Assembly: GCA_025351795.1 (NCBI GenBank)
Contig: JANXVG010000026.1
Span: 1 to 64,000 of the forward strand
Source: Salinibacterium sp.
GTDB lineage: Bacteria; Actinomycetota; Actinomycetes; Actinomycetales; Microbacteriaceae
Length of the DNA: 64,000 bases
Direction: 5' to 3'
The notes below the pieces were generated by a model. It ran no database searches. It worked only from the letters and a program-made list of their open reading frames with translations, and was not told the DNA's origin. This document shows, in pieces, positions 43,330-52,321 of the stretch. The position numbers and the translations under genes were made by a program. Every line of letters starts with the position of its first letter. Position 1 is the stretch's first letter.

Positions 43330-43460
43330 AACCGACCGCCCACTTTCAGTTCTCTTGGTACCCAACAACTACGGCGACCGCCGCCGGCCACACTATCTCT
43401 CAGCTTAATCGCTTTCATCAGACGGCGTCGTCGGTCGAAGGAAGCGTTAGCGTTAATTTC

Positions 43461-44900
43461 ATGCATTTCTATGAGACCGACCAGCAACACGAACTTACCT
43501 ATTCCGACGTGTTTCTCGTTCCGAGCCGGTCGGCTGTGGTCTCGAGGCTCGATGTCTCGCTCGCGCCGGACGACGGCACCGGCGCGACGATTCCGATTGT
43601 CTCGGCGAACATGAACTCGGTGACCGGTCCGCGCATTGCGGCGGCTCTTGCGCGGCGCGGCGCCCTCGGCGTATTGCCACAAGACATGCATCTGCAAGAT
43701 CTGGATGCCGCTATCCGCTGGGTCAAAGAACAGCCCGTCGCTTTCGACACGGCCGTCACGCTCCGCAGTGATGAGACTGTCGCGAGCGCCTTGGCAACCA
43801 TGCCGGCAGCGTCAGGTCACGGCGTGATCGTGGTCGGCCCAGACGGCGAATACCTCGGCGCGCTCCCCGCACCGCGACTCGCAACGGCACTCGCCGACGC
43901 GCGGCTCGGCGACCTCATCCATGGCGCAGCAACTGCCATCGACGCAGACGACGTCGATTCGGCGCGTGCCGCGTTCGATCTCATGGTGGCCGCTGGCCTC
44001 GAGTTCGCCCCGGTGCTGCACCACGGGGCGGTAATCGGCACGCTGAGCCGAACGAGTGCGCTGCGCTCCACGATCTACCACCCGGCACTTGATTCATCGG
44101 GCCGTCTCCGCGTCGCGGCCGCCGTTGGCATCAACGGAGATGTCGCTGCGAAGGCGCGAGCGCTTGTCGCAGCCGGTGTCGATGTTCTCGTGATCGACAC
44201 CGCACACGGCCATCAGGATGGCATGCTGCGCGCCATCGAAGCCGTGGCGGCTCTCGGCCTCACTATTCCGATCGTGGCGGGCAACGTCGTTACGGCCGAC
44301 GCTGTGCGAGATCTCGTTGGAGCCGGTGCGACCATCGTCAAGGTGGGCGTGGGGCCGGGCGCAATGTGCACGACGCGCATGATGACCGCTGTTGGGCGCC
44401 CGCAGTTCTCCGCGGTGCTTGAGACATCAGCGGCTGCCGCAGAGTTGGGCGCGCACGTGTGGGCGGATGGCGGAGTGCGCTACCCGCGCGACGTGGCGCT
44501 GGCGCTGGCGGCTGGTGCGGCATCCGTGATGGTCGGTTCGTGGTTCGCGGGCACGATCGAGTCGCCGGGCACCCTGCGAGCGGATGAGAATGGTCGCCTC
44601 TACAAAGAGAGTTGGGGCATGGCGTCGACCAGGGCTGTGCGGGAGCGCTTCGATCGCTTGGGCGCATACGAGCTTGCTCGCAAGACACTCTTCGCTGAGG
44701 GTATCTCGAGCTCGCGCATCTACCTCGACCCACTGCGACCCAGCGTCGAAGACCTGCTCGACATGATCACGTCTGGGGTGCGCAGCTCGTTCACCTATGC
44801 GGGGGCGACGAACCTCGCCGAATTCCGTGAGCGCGCACTCGTCGGCGTTCAGTCGGCGGCCGGGTACGAGGAAGGAAAGGCGCTGCCGGTCAGTTGGTAG
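43461..44900 (+). CDS. guaB1: GuaB1-family IMP dehydrogenase-related protein (GMP reductase type)
   Basis: TIM-barrel enzyme of 479 aa with a CBS pair. The catalytic Cys loop reads GVGPGAMCTTRMMTAVG; VLVIDTAHGHQDGML and GNVVTADAVRDLVGAGA are also conserved. Actinobacterial GuaB1 proteins have long been annotated as IMP dehydrogenase, but mycobacterial members act as GMP reductase; this one matches GuaB1 in length and in the loop. ATG at 43461 was chosen because the sequence MHFYETDQQHELTYSDVFL is the normal N terminus. It is divergent from kgd. Confidence 0.88.
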   Translation: MHFYETDQQHELTYSDVFLVPSRSAVVSRLDVSLAPDDGTGATIPIVSANMNSVTGPRIAAALARRGALGVLPQDMHLQDLDAAIRWVKEQPVAFDTAVTLRSDETVASALATMPAASGHGVIVVGPDGEYLGALPAPRLATALADARLGDLIHGAATAIDADDVDSARAAFDLMVAAGLEFAPVLHHGAVIGTLSRTSALRSTIYHPALDSSGRLRVAAAVGINGDVAAKARALVAAGVDVLVIDTAHGHQDGMLRAIEAVAALGLTIPIVAGNVVTADAVRDLVGAGATIVKVGVGPGAMCTTRMMTAVGRPQFSAVLETSAAAAELGAHVWADGGVRYPRDVALALAAGAASVMVGSWFAGTIESPGTLRADENGRLYKESWGMASTRAVRERFDRLGAYELARKTLFAEGISSSRIYLDPLRPSVEDLLDMITSGVRSSFTYAGATNLAEFRERALVGVQSAAGYEEGKALPVSW

Positions 44901-44905
44901 CCCGG

Positions 44906-44911
44906 TAGACT
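44906..44911 (+). promoter_or_regulatory. Putative -10 element (TAGACT) before the CNNM genes
   Basis: TAGACT six bases after the guaB1 stop codon would start a transcript near 44918 with an unusually long leader of about 100 bases before the ATG at 45022. Confidence 0.35.
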
Positions 44912-45021
44912 TGTCCGGATCATGGACGACCCTCCAGGCAGGCCTTGTTGTCGCCTAAGACCGACGTGGCAGGCTACGGCGGTGCTGAATTTCTGCACAA
45001 TTCCCGGGAGCTTTAGCGCGC

Positions 45022-46350
45022 ATGTCTGAGCTCGTGATGCTCGGCATCGGCCTTGTTCTGATCGTCGGCACCGGGCTCTTCGTGGCATCAGAGTTCGCGC
45101 TTGTCAACCTCGATCGCTCTGATCTTGAAGTTCGACAATCGCGCGGTGAGAAGCGCTTGAGTCCAGCGATTAGCGCGCTCAAACGCACGTCGACACACCT
45201 GTCGAGCGCGCAACTCGGCATCACGCTGACGACACTGCTCACGGGGTACACACTTCAGCCAGCGTTTAGCGCGTTGCTGCGCTGGCCGCTGACCGGTCTG
45301 GGCCTGAGCTCAGCAGCGGTAACGGTAATCGCCTCGATTCTCGCCGTTGCAATTGCGACCCTGCTCTCGATGATCATCGGCGAACTCATCCCCAAGAACT
45401 TCGCGCTCGCTCTGCCGAGAGAGACCGCGAAGCTGGTGATCCCTTTTCAGATTGGGTTCACAGCCGTGTTTCGCCCCGCGGTGAGCCTCTTGAACGGAAC
45501 GGCGAACGGCATTCTGCGGCTCATTGGAGTCGAACCAAAAGAAGAGTTGTCTGGCGCTCGCTCGGCGGAAGAGCTGGCATCCCTTGTGCGGCGTTCGGCG
45601 CAGGAAGGCAGCCTCGACCACGACACCGCCACCCTGCTTGCCCGTACCCTTGCCTTCGCCAACCACACCGCGCAGGATGTGATGACTCCTCGGCCACGTC
45701 TCGCGAGTCTCGACCGCACTGACACCGCACTCGATGTGATTAACCTCGCGCGGCGCACGGGGTTCTCGCGGTTCCCGGTGCTCGACGACAGCATTGACGA
45801 CGTGGTCGGCATCGTGCACCTCAAGCACGCGGTGGCCGTTCCGCGGGAGAAGCGCGCGGATGTGCCGGTCTCCGCCCTGCAGTCCGAAGCGCTGCGCGTG
45901 CCCGAGACCATGAAACTCGACGTGCTGCTTGCCGAACTGCGCGGTCGTGGATACCAACTCGCCGTCGTCGTCGACGAATACGGCGGAACAGCCGGTGTCG
46001 CGACCTTGGAAGATCTCGTTGAAGAACTCGTCGGCGAAGTGTCAGACGAGCACGATCGCACCAAGGCAGATGTGGTGCGCTCCTCGGCCTGGTTCACTTT
46101 TCCCGGCATCCTGCGCCCGGACGAGTTGCTCGAGCGCACCGGGGTTGCGGTGCCAGAGGATGGCCCGTTCGAAACGGTGGCTGGCTGGTTGATGAGCGAA
46201 CTTGGTCGACTACCTGTCGTCGGAGACACGGTTGACGTCGCGACCGGCGTGTTTCGAATCGATCGACTCGACGGCCGCCGGATCGACCGGGTGCGATACA
46301 CACCAGACGCCGAACCGAGCGTCGAGACGGCCGCGGGAGGTGCTCGCTGA
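45022..46350 (+). CDS. CNNM/hemolysin-family membrane protein with CBS and CorC domains
   Basis: Membrane protein of 442 aa, full-length for the family: DUF21/CNNM membrane domain (LIVGTGLFVASEFALVNL at the start, GELIPKNFALALPRE at its end), a CBS pair (VMTPRPRLASLDRTD and VVDEYGGTAGVATLEDLVEE) and a C-terminal CorC-type domain. CNNM and CorC proteins take part in Mg2+ export or regulation. It overlaps the next gene, its paralogue, by one base. Confidence 0.9.
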   Translation: MSELVMLGIGLVLIVGTGLFVASEFALVNLDRSDLEVRQSRGEKRLSPAISALKRTSTHLSSAQLGITLTTLLTGYTLQPAFSALLRWPLTGLGLSSAAVTVIASILAVAIATLLSMIIGELIPKNFALALPRETAKLVIPFQIGFTAVFRPAVSLLNGTANGILRLIGVEPKEELSGARSAEELASLVRRSAQEGSLDHDTATLLARTLAFANHTAQDVMTPRPRLASLDRTDTALDVINLARRTGFSRFPVLDDSIDDVVGIVHLKHAVAVPREKRADVPVSALQSEALRVPETMKLDVLLAELRGRGYQLAVVVDEYGGTAGVATLEDLVEELVGEVSDEHDRTKADVVRSSAWFTFPGILRPDELLERTGVAVPEDGPFETVAGWLMSELGRLPVVGDTVDVATGVFRIDRLDGRRIDRVRYTPDAEPSVETAAGGAR

Positions 46351-47384
46351 TGGACGTGTGGGGAATTGCCTGGCTCGGTATCCTGCTGCTGGCGAATGCA
46401 TTCTTCGTCGGTGCCGAATTTGCCGTGATTTCGGCCAGACGTTCACAAATTGAGCCGAGAGCCGAGGCGGGATCACGCGCCGCTAAGTCGGCACTCTGGG
46501 CCATGGAGCACGCAACGCTGATGCTCGCGACCAGCCAGTTGGGAATCACGGTGTGTTCGCTGCTGATCTTGAACGTGTCAGAGCCTGCGCTCCACCACCT
46601 GTTGCAGCTGCCGCTCGCACTCACTGGATGGTCGGAGGAGGTAGTCACGACGATCGCGTTCGTCATCACGCTCGTCATCGTGTCGTTTCTACATGTTGTT
46701 GTGGGCGAGATGGTACCGAAGAACCTCTCATTCTCGGCGCCCGACCGCGCGGCGCTGATCTTGGCGCCGCCACTCGTGTTTCTCGCCACCGTGCTACGAC
46801 CCATCATCGTTGCGCTCAACGCCATCGCCAACGGCGCCCTGCGGCTCTTCGGAGTACAGCCGAAAACCGAAGCCAATAGCGTCTACACTCTCGACGAAGT
46901 GGCAACGATCGTTGCGCAATCCACGAAAGAGGGCGTGCTGCGCGATCACAACGGCGCACTTACCGCCGCGTTTGAGTTCAGCGAGAAGAAGGTGCAGGAT
47001 GTCGCGCTGGGCCTGAAATCGCTCGTCACTCTACCCGAAGCCGCTACGCCGTATGACGTAGAGCGTGCCGTAGCGCACCACGGGTTCTCGCGCTATATTC
47101 TCGTCAACGACGAGAGTGAACCTACCGGTTACGTGCACCTCAAAGACGTGATCGACCTTGACGAAGACAAGGTCACCGAACCGGTGCCCCCCAAGCGCAT
47201 TCGCCAGCTCATTTCGATCTTTCGCGGGATGGACCTCGAAGACGCGCTCGCGACCATGCGCCGCTCGGGTGTGCATGTGGCGCGGGTCTTCGACGAATCC
47301 GGAGCGACGAAGGGCGTGCTCTTCCTCGAGGACATCATCGAAGAGCTTGTCGGCGAAGTACAGGACGCCACTCGTCGGTCGTAG
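46350..47384 (+). CDS. CNNM/hemolysin-family membrane protein lacking the CorC domain
   Basis: Paralogue of the preceding protein (344 aa). The DUF21 domain (FFVGAEFAVISARRSQIEP; VGEMVPKNLSFSAPD) and the CBS pair (ending FLEDIIEELVGEV) are present, but the protein stops right after the CBS domain and has no C-terminal CorC domain. Such unequal pairs are common in actinobacteria and may form heteromers. The start codon ATG shares its first base with the stop of the first gene. Confidence 0.9.
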   Translation: MDVWGIAWLGILLLANAFFVGAEFAVISARRSQIEPRAEAGSRAAKSALWAMEHATLMLATSQLGITVCSLLILNVSEPALHHLLQLPLALTGWSEEVVTTIAFVITLVIVSFLHVVVGEMVPKNLSFSAPDRAALILAPPLVFLATVLRPIIVALNAIANGALRLFGVQPKTEANSVYTLDEVATIVAQSTKEGVLRDHNGALTAAFEFSEKKVQDVALGLKSLVTLPEAATPYDVERAVAHHGFSRYILVNDESEPTGYVHLKDVIDLDEDKVTEPVPPKRIRQLISIFRGMDLEDALATMRRSGVHVARVFDESGATKGVLFLEDIIEELVGEVQDATRRS

Positions 47385-47759
47385 CGGATGCCGTCGCCCG
47401 CTTCGGCCAAGCGCTGTGCGGCCAAGTGTGGTGCGGCGCCAAGCAGTGGCAATGGGTGTGCTCCGGCCTACGGCCTACGGCTGCGGGATACCGCGCTCGA
47501 TTCAGGTTCAGAATCTGGGTGGTGGGTGTGTACTCGGCAGACTCCCACTTATCAGGACGCGTCCTGATAAGTGGGAGCTATCTCGGCCCGCACTGACTTA
47601 CTGCTGCTGCGCGACTGTTTACCCTCGTACGCCCGATGGCCCGAGGGCCGATGGCCCGACGGCCCGCACCCGCCGACGGTCCCTATGCCGTTCCGGATGC
47701 CACGGTAACCATCGGGTCGGCCAGCTTGTCGGTACATCCAGTCGCGGTAGTCGCGTGGC
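47385..47759. other. Intergenic region between the CNNM genes and the cre-like operon
   Basis: No gene is supported in these 375 bases between convergent units. The third copy of the dispersed palindrome lies here, and a GGCCCGA/GATGGCCC-rich segment occurs at about 47636-47670. Confidence 0.6.
47542..47577. repeat. Dispersed palindromic element, copy 3
   Basis: Perfect 36-base palindrome centred between 47559 and 47560, core half-site TCCCACTTATCAGGACG. Unlike copies 1 and 2, its outer flanks do not pair. It lies between convergent genes. Confidence 0.9.
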
Positions 47760-49247
47760 CTAATTCCTTATTGCGCGATGCACAGACTGCGGCTTCAAGT
47801 AGGCATGCAACCCTTCCCTGCCGAATTCCACGCCCAAGCCGGAGTTGTTGCGGCCGGCAAAGGGTGCAGCGTGGTTCGAGGCGAAAAAGTTAAGGCCGAT
47901 CGATCCGGTATCCATGCGGGCGGCCAGAGCGAATGCGGCATCCGTGTCTGCAGAAAATACCGTGCCGCCCAGCCCGAAACCGGTGTTGTTGGCGAGCTCG
48001 ACGGCCTCGTCCACCGTCGTGTACTTCAGAATTGACAGCACCGGCCCAAAGATTTCTTCCTGCGCAATGCGCATTCCTGGCGTGACGTCAGCGAACACGG
48101 TGGGTGTGAGGTAGAAGCCACGGTCGAAACCGGATGGAACATCTCCACCAGTGGTGACACGAGCTCCGTCGGCAATCCCCGAGCGGATATAACCGGCCAC
48201 GGACTCCCGCTGAGTGGCGGTTGCGACAGGGCCGAAGACCGTCGTCGGGTTCATCGGGTCACCCAGCGCCGCCGCCTGAACGGTCGCAGTGACCATGTCT
48301 ACCAGTTCGCCGTAGCGTTCACGTGGGGCCAGGATGCGGGTAGAGATGTAACACGTTTGACCGGTATTGCGCATGCAGGTGCGAATGAGCACCTTGGACA
48401 TCTCTACCAGGTCAACGTCTGGGAGAACCAGCGCGGATGACTTACCGCCCAGTTCCAGCGTCACCGGCCGTAATAGTTCGCCACACGCAGCGGCAATTGA
48501 CCGTCCCACCGGCGTTGAGCCGGTGAACGCCACTTTGTCCACCTGGGGATGCCGCACCAGCGCATCACCGAACGAACCGGGCCCGGTCACCACGTTGACC
48601 ACACCAGGCGGGATCCCCGCTGCGACGACGGCATCCACTATCTGACGCAGCGACAGCGGGGTAGGCGAAGCCGGTTTGATGACCACCGTGCACCCGGCCA
48701 TCAGAGCCGGTGCCAGTTTGGCGACCACTAGGTTGATCGGGAAATTCCACGGCGCGATAAGGGCACAGACGCCCACCGGATCCTGACGCACAACGGTTTC
48801 AGCAGATCCGTCAGGGAATCTGCGGATATCCGGGGTCTCCATGTACGGTGCCAGGGAGGCGTAGTAGCGAAATATTGCCGCGGCATTCGACGCGGCGCGG
48901 GAGGTCTCCGCAACAGGAGACCCGTTCTCCCACGTGTTGGTATGTGAGATCGCCTCGGCGCGCTTTTCCACTTCGTCGGCAAGCCGCAGCAGGTAGACGG
49001 CGCGCGCGGACGGCGCCAAATCGCGCCAGCCGGTGCCCGCGAAGGCGCGACGCGCAGCGGAAACCGCCCGGTCGAGGTCCGCCGCGGAGGCGTGCGGCAC
49101 AGAACCCCAGACATCCTCTGTTGCGGGGTTAGTCACCAGCGTGCGCGCACTGCCATCCGCTTTCACCCATGCGCCGTCAATAAACAGATCATCGGTATGG
49201 GTATACGGCAACACGGCTGCACCGATACCCATTCGAGCAGCACCCAT
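47760..49247 (-). CDS. creC: Aldehyde dehydrogenase, CreC-like
   Basis: NAD(P)-dependent aldehyde dehydrogenase of 495 aa. The catalytic Glu is in TLELGGKSSALVL and the catalytic Cys in RNTGQTCYIS; APWNFPINLVVAK and GSTPVGRSIAAACG are conserved cofactor segments. By gene order it corresponds to CreC of the C. glutamicum 4-cresol pathway, oxidising the phosphorylated or free 4-hydroxybenzaldehyde to the acid. The ATG at 49247 overlaps the upstream gene's stop, supporting co-translation. It is the last gene of the minus-strand operon. Confidence 0.85.
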   Translation of the reverse strand: MGAARMGIGAAVLPYTHTDDLFIDGAWVKADGSARTLVTNPATEDVWGSVPHASAADLDRAVSAARRAFAGTGWRDLAPSARAVYLLRLADEVEKRAEAISHTNTWENGSPVAETSRAASNAAAIFRYYASLAPYMETPDIRRFPDGSAETVVRQDPVGVCALIAPWNFPINLVVAKLAPALMAGCTVVIKPASPTPLSLRQIVDAVVAAGIPPGVVNVVTGPGSFGDALVRHPQVDKVAFTGSTPVGRSIAAACGELLRPVTLELGGKSSALVLPDVDLVEMSKVLIRTCMRNTGQTCYISTRILAPRERYGELVDMVTATVQAAALGDPMNPTTVFGPVATATQRESVAGYIRSGIADGARVTTGGDVPSGFDRGFYLTPTVFADVTPGMRIAQEEIFGPVLSILKYTTVDEAVELANNTGFGLGGTVFSADTDAAFALAARMDTGSIGLNFFASNHAAPFAGRNNSGLGVEFGREGLHAYLKPQSVHRAIRN

Positions 49248-49891
49248 CAGAGCAGCGCCGTCTTCAACAAGGCCTCGGAACGTTCCAGGTCGGCAGTTGC
49301 CATCTGGAATGCTGCCGCGGTAATGAGCTCCGGGACAATTTCCGCGCGCAACCGCCGGCAGTAGACCGCGGGCGTCTGAGCGAACCACCCTGATGCCAGC
49401 GCAATACCGGCCGGAGTAAAGCGCCAGAGTCGGTCTGCGTCACGTACCAGCGAATCCTCAATCGAGTGACTCTGGGCCCGGGTATCGTGCCCGTCGATGA
49501 TGTCCGTGACCCGGCTGATGAACTCCTCGGTGTAGCCGAGGCCGGGGAGTACTTCACGCGCAATCTCACACCCTTTAACCTCGTGTTCGAAACGGATTTG
49601 GGCTTGTCGCCAGTTCGTTCCGAACCCTTCAGAAATAATTTTGGACTCGTCTACGCGCGCCCAGCCGGTGTCATGCAACAGAATCGCCACGCGGACCACC
49701 AGTCGGTCAGCCTCCGGGTGCGCGTCGCACAGCCGCTCGGCGAAAGCGAAGGAAATAGGAATATGGATGTCATTGCCGCGGGCGCGCATCTCCCGTTCCA
49801 CTGATCTCCAGAGCGGATCGAGGTCGTTTGAGGAATCACTGGCCAGGGCAATCGGGGAGGTATCGATGGGATGTTCGGTCTGCAGAGTCAT
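49247..49891 (-). CDS. creD: HD-domain phosphohydrolase, CreD-like
   Basis: Protein of 214 aa with the HD-domain metal motif: an initial His in the helix near SFAFAERLCDAHPEADR, then ILLHDTGW, and later VTDIIDGHDTRAQS. HD proteins are metal-dependent phosphohydrolases. In the cre pathway CreD removes the phosphate once the methyl group has been oxidised, and this gene is in the creD position. The ATG at 49891 follows the reductase gene's stop by 7 bases; a start at 49933 would overlap that gene. That this protein hydrolyses an aryl phosphate is inference from context. Confidence 0.75.
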   Translation of the reverse strand: MTLQTEHPIDTSPIALASDSSNDLDPLWRSVEREMRARGNDIHIPISFAFAERLCDAHPEADRLVVRVAILLHDTGWARVDESKIISEGFGTNWRQAQIRFEHEVKGCEIAREVLPGLGYTEEFISRVTDIIDGHDTRAQSHSIEDSLVRDADRLWRFTPAGIALASGWFAQTPAVYCRRLRAEIVPELITAAAFQMATADLERSEALLKTALL

Positions 49892-49898
49892 GGCGTTC

Positions 49899-51182
49899 TC
49901 ACTTTCTGGGTAGCGCCGGGGCAGCGGAAACAAGCTTCTTGAGTGGAATAGACGTATCGGTGGCGACCGCGGCGGGAATCGCCAGGCCGGTGTGGAGCGC
50001 GTTACGCACGGCGATGAAATCCAATGGACTGTTCACGCAGTCGGCGGCAATGATGTCCCCACCTCGGTAGTAGAGCACCGAGAACTTTTCTGTATCAGGG
50101 TCACCGCGGAGCACCACCTGATCGTGCCCACCGGATAGCCCGGCGATCTGGAGCTTGAGATCCGCCTGATCGGACCAAAACCACGGCACCGTCTTGTACT
50201 CGGCATCCATGCCCAGCAGTGTGGCTGCTGCAACCTTCGCCTGCTCCACGGCATTCTGTACGCTCTCCAACCGCAGTCGCCCCACACCCCAGGATGTGAT
50301 CGAGGGGTTGGGCATATTTGCGCAATCGCCGGCGGCCACGGTGACCCCGTCAGACGCGAGCGCCCGGGAATCCACCACGATGCCATTGTCGACCTCAAGC
50401 CCGAGCTGCTCGGCGAGTTCGATTCGAGGAAGCACGCCGACGCCGATAAGCACCACCTCGGCCGGCAGTACGGTGCCATCGGAAAGTTCGACACCGGTCA
50501 CAGTGTCGTGCTTCCCGACAAACCGAACCACCTGGGCGTTGAGGACGACGGTGATGCCGCGGCGACGGTGTGCCTGGAGGTAGAACGCACTGGTCTGTTC
50601 CGAGACAGCGCGACCGACAAGCCGCGGGGCGGCTTCCAGAACGGTGACATTCTTACCGGAGGCTCGGGCGCCCGCTGCGACCTCAAGTCCGATAAACCCG
50701 CCACCGACCACGACGACATTCCTCGCCGTGCGCAACCGTTGCTCGAGGATCGCCGCCTCCGACGCATCTCGCAGATAGCTCACGCCTTCGAGCTCAGAGC
50801 CTTCGAAGGGAATTCGGCGAGGCGTGGCCCCCGTGGTCAGCGCCAGCCGGGAGAACGGGAATCGGCGCCCGGACTCGGCGACAGCCTCACCGCCGGTCAC
50901 GGTGCGGGTGACCGCGACAATCCGCTCCCGGGTGACGAGTTCAATTGTGTGATCCCGATAAAAGTCGTGGGTGCGGAAGGTTAGCGAGTCCGCGGTTACC
51001 TCGCCCTTGAGGAAGGCTTTGGACAACGGTGGCCGTTGGTAAGGGGCGTGCGGCTCCTCGCCCACCAGAACAATCGGTTCGGTATCACCCAGTTCACGTA
51101 GCGTGGAAGCGACTTGGACTCCGGCCTGGCAGTTGCCAATGATGAGCGTGCCAGCACGCGAGTTCTGCGTTGCGTCAGTCAT
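49899..51182 (-). CDS. creE: FAD-dependent ferredoxin reductase of a P450 system, CreE-like
   Basis: Putidaredoxin-reductase-type flavoprotein (427 aa). Two Rossmann motifs are seen: LIIGNCQAGVQVASTL at the N terminus, with Asn and Cys where GxGxxG is usual, and VVVGGGFIGLEVAAGARAS for NAD. TVAAGDCANMPNP binds the FAD end. It should pass electrons from NADH to the ferredoxin encoded directly upstream. ATG at 51182 was chosen; two in-frame GTG codons (51188, 51185) are alternatives, the first overlapping the ferredoxin stop. Confidence 0.88.
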   Translation of the reverse strand: MTDATQNSRAGTLIIGNCQAGVQVASTLRELGDTEPIVLVGEEPHAPYQRPPLSKAFLKGEVTADSLTFRTHDFYRDHTIELVTRERIVAVTRTVTGGEAVAESGRRFPFSRLALTTGATPRRIPFEGSELEGVSYLRDASEAAILEQRLRTARNVVVVGGGFIGLEVAAGARASGKNVTVLEAAPRLVGRAVSEQTSAFYLQAHRRRGITVVLNAQVVRFVGKHDTVTGVELSDGTVLPAEVVLIGVGVLPRIELAEQLGLEVDNGIVVDSRALASDGVTVAAGDCANMPNPSITSWGVGRLRLESVQNAVEQAKVAAATLLGMDAEYKTVPWFWSDQADLKLQIAGLSGGHDQVVLRGDPDTEKFSVLYYRGGDIIAADCVNSPLDFIAVRNALHTGLAIPAAVATDTSIPLKKLVSAAPALPRK

Positions 51183-51187
51183 CACCA

Positions 51188-51508
51188 CTACACCTGCGTT
51201 TCCGGGGTCTGCACACGGATGTCCATGTCGTCGTGAAGGATGAGCTGGCAGGAGAGCCGGGAGTTTTCTGCGCGGTCAACCGCGGTGCCGTCTAGCATGT
51301 CGTTCTCCAGATCTTCCATTGGTGGAAAACTCTCGACGCTGCTAGGACAGACGAAAACGTGACAAGTGGCACAGGAGAGGCTGCCGCCGCACTCGGCCAC
51401 AATCCCGGGAACGCCGTTGCGAACCGCGGTCTCCATGACCGAGTCGCCCGGGTATCCGGTGACGGTGACTTCGCTGCCGTCGGATGCGGTGTAGATGACG
51501 GAAGGCAT
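51188..51508 (-). CDS. creF: [2Fe-2S] ferredoxin of a P450 system, CreF-like
   Basis: Adrenodoxin/putidaredoxin-type ferredoxin of 106 aa. The iron-sulfur ligands are in CGGSLSCATC and a fourth Cys in RLSCQLIL, in the C-x5-C-x2-C-x(n)-C spacing of this class. It should carry electrons from the reductase to the P450 in the same operon. It is 45 bases after the SDR gene; the reductase gene begins at its stop. Confidence 0.9.
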   Translation of the reverse strand: MPSVIYTASDGSEVTVTGYPGDSVMETAVRNGVPGIVAECGGSLSCATCHVFVCPSSVESFPPMEDLENDMLDGTAVDRAENSRLSCQLILHDDMDIRVQTPETQV

Positions 51509-51553
51509 TCTTCAGGTCTCCTCTATATTGCCGGACGGCGTATTCATCGGCGG

Positions 51554-52321
51554 CTAAATGAACTGACGGCCGCCGTCAACCACCAGAGTCTGGCCGGTGA
51601 TGTAGTTGCTGCCGGGGCCCGCCAGGAACAGAGCGGCCCCCACAATATCTTCAGGCTCGCTGGCCCGCTTGAGGGCCCCGCGCTCCACGCCGTAGTTCTC
51701 GGCCCCGTCGATCAGTCCGTAGCTGGCTTCGGTGAGGGTGAAACCGGGTGCGATCGCGTTGACGGTGATGTTGCGATCCCCGAGTTCTTTGGCAAGCACC
51801 CGAGTCAGGGCGATCACTCCGCCCTTAGACGCCACGTAGTGTGCCCACTGGGCCGAGCCACTCATCACGGTGGCAGAAGACAGGTTGATGACCTTCCCGC
51901 CGTCTGGCAGGTAGGTCGAGCAGACTCTGGTGACAAGCCAGGGCCCCTTGAGGTTGACCGCCATCACCCTGTCCCATTCGTCAGGATCAAGCTCGGTGAA
52001 CGGGCCCCGTGTGATGGTGGCGTAGATTGCGGCGTTGTTGATGACGACGTCGATGTGTCCGCCACCGAAGGTGGCGGCTGCAGCGGCCATCGCTGCCACC
52101 GACTCAAGAGAGGTGACGTCGACCGCCAACGCGAGGACGGCACCGCCGCCCCCGCTGATCAGTGCGGCGGTCTTCTGCGCGCCGTCGAGATTGATGTCGG
52201 CGACGACCACCCGGTCGCCCTGGGCTGAGAAGCCTAGAGCGAAGGCACGGCCCAGACCCCCGCCGGCGCCGGTGATCAGCACCGTTCTGGAGGGGCCCCG
52301 GACCGTGCCCGACTCAGGCAT
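51554..52321 (-). CDS. creG: Short-chain dehydrogenase, CreG-like
   Basis: Classical SDR of 255 aa with the cofactor loop TGAGGGLGRAF, NNAAIY, catalytic Ser in LSSATV and YVASK. DINLDG at the end of strand 2 suggests NAD(H). In the cre pathway CreG oxidises the 4-hydroxybenzyl alcohol or its phosphate to the aldehyde; this gene has that position. ATG at 52321 overlaps the end of the preceding gene by 8 bases. Confidence 0.83.
   Translation of the reverse strand: MPESGTVRGPSRTVLITGAGGGLGRAFALGFSAQGDRVVVADINLDGAQKTAALISGGGGAVLALAVDVTSLESVAAMAAAAATFGGGHIDVVINNAAIYATITRGPFTELDPDEWDRVMAVNLKGPWLVTRVCSTYLPDGGKVINLSSATVMSGSAQWAHYVASKGGVIALTRVLAKELGDRNITVNAIAPGFTLTEASYGLIDGAENYGVERGALKRASEPEDIVGAALFLAGPGSNYITGQTLVVDGGRQFI

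Noticed and set aside
43173-43460. 96-residue N-terminal extension of guaB1
   Set aside because: It runs opposite the start of kgd, and the family's N terminus begins at the ATG at 43461.
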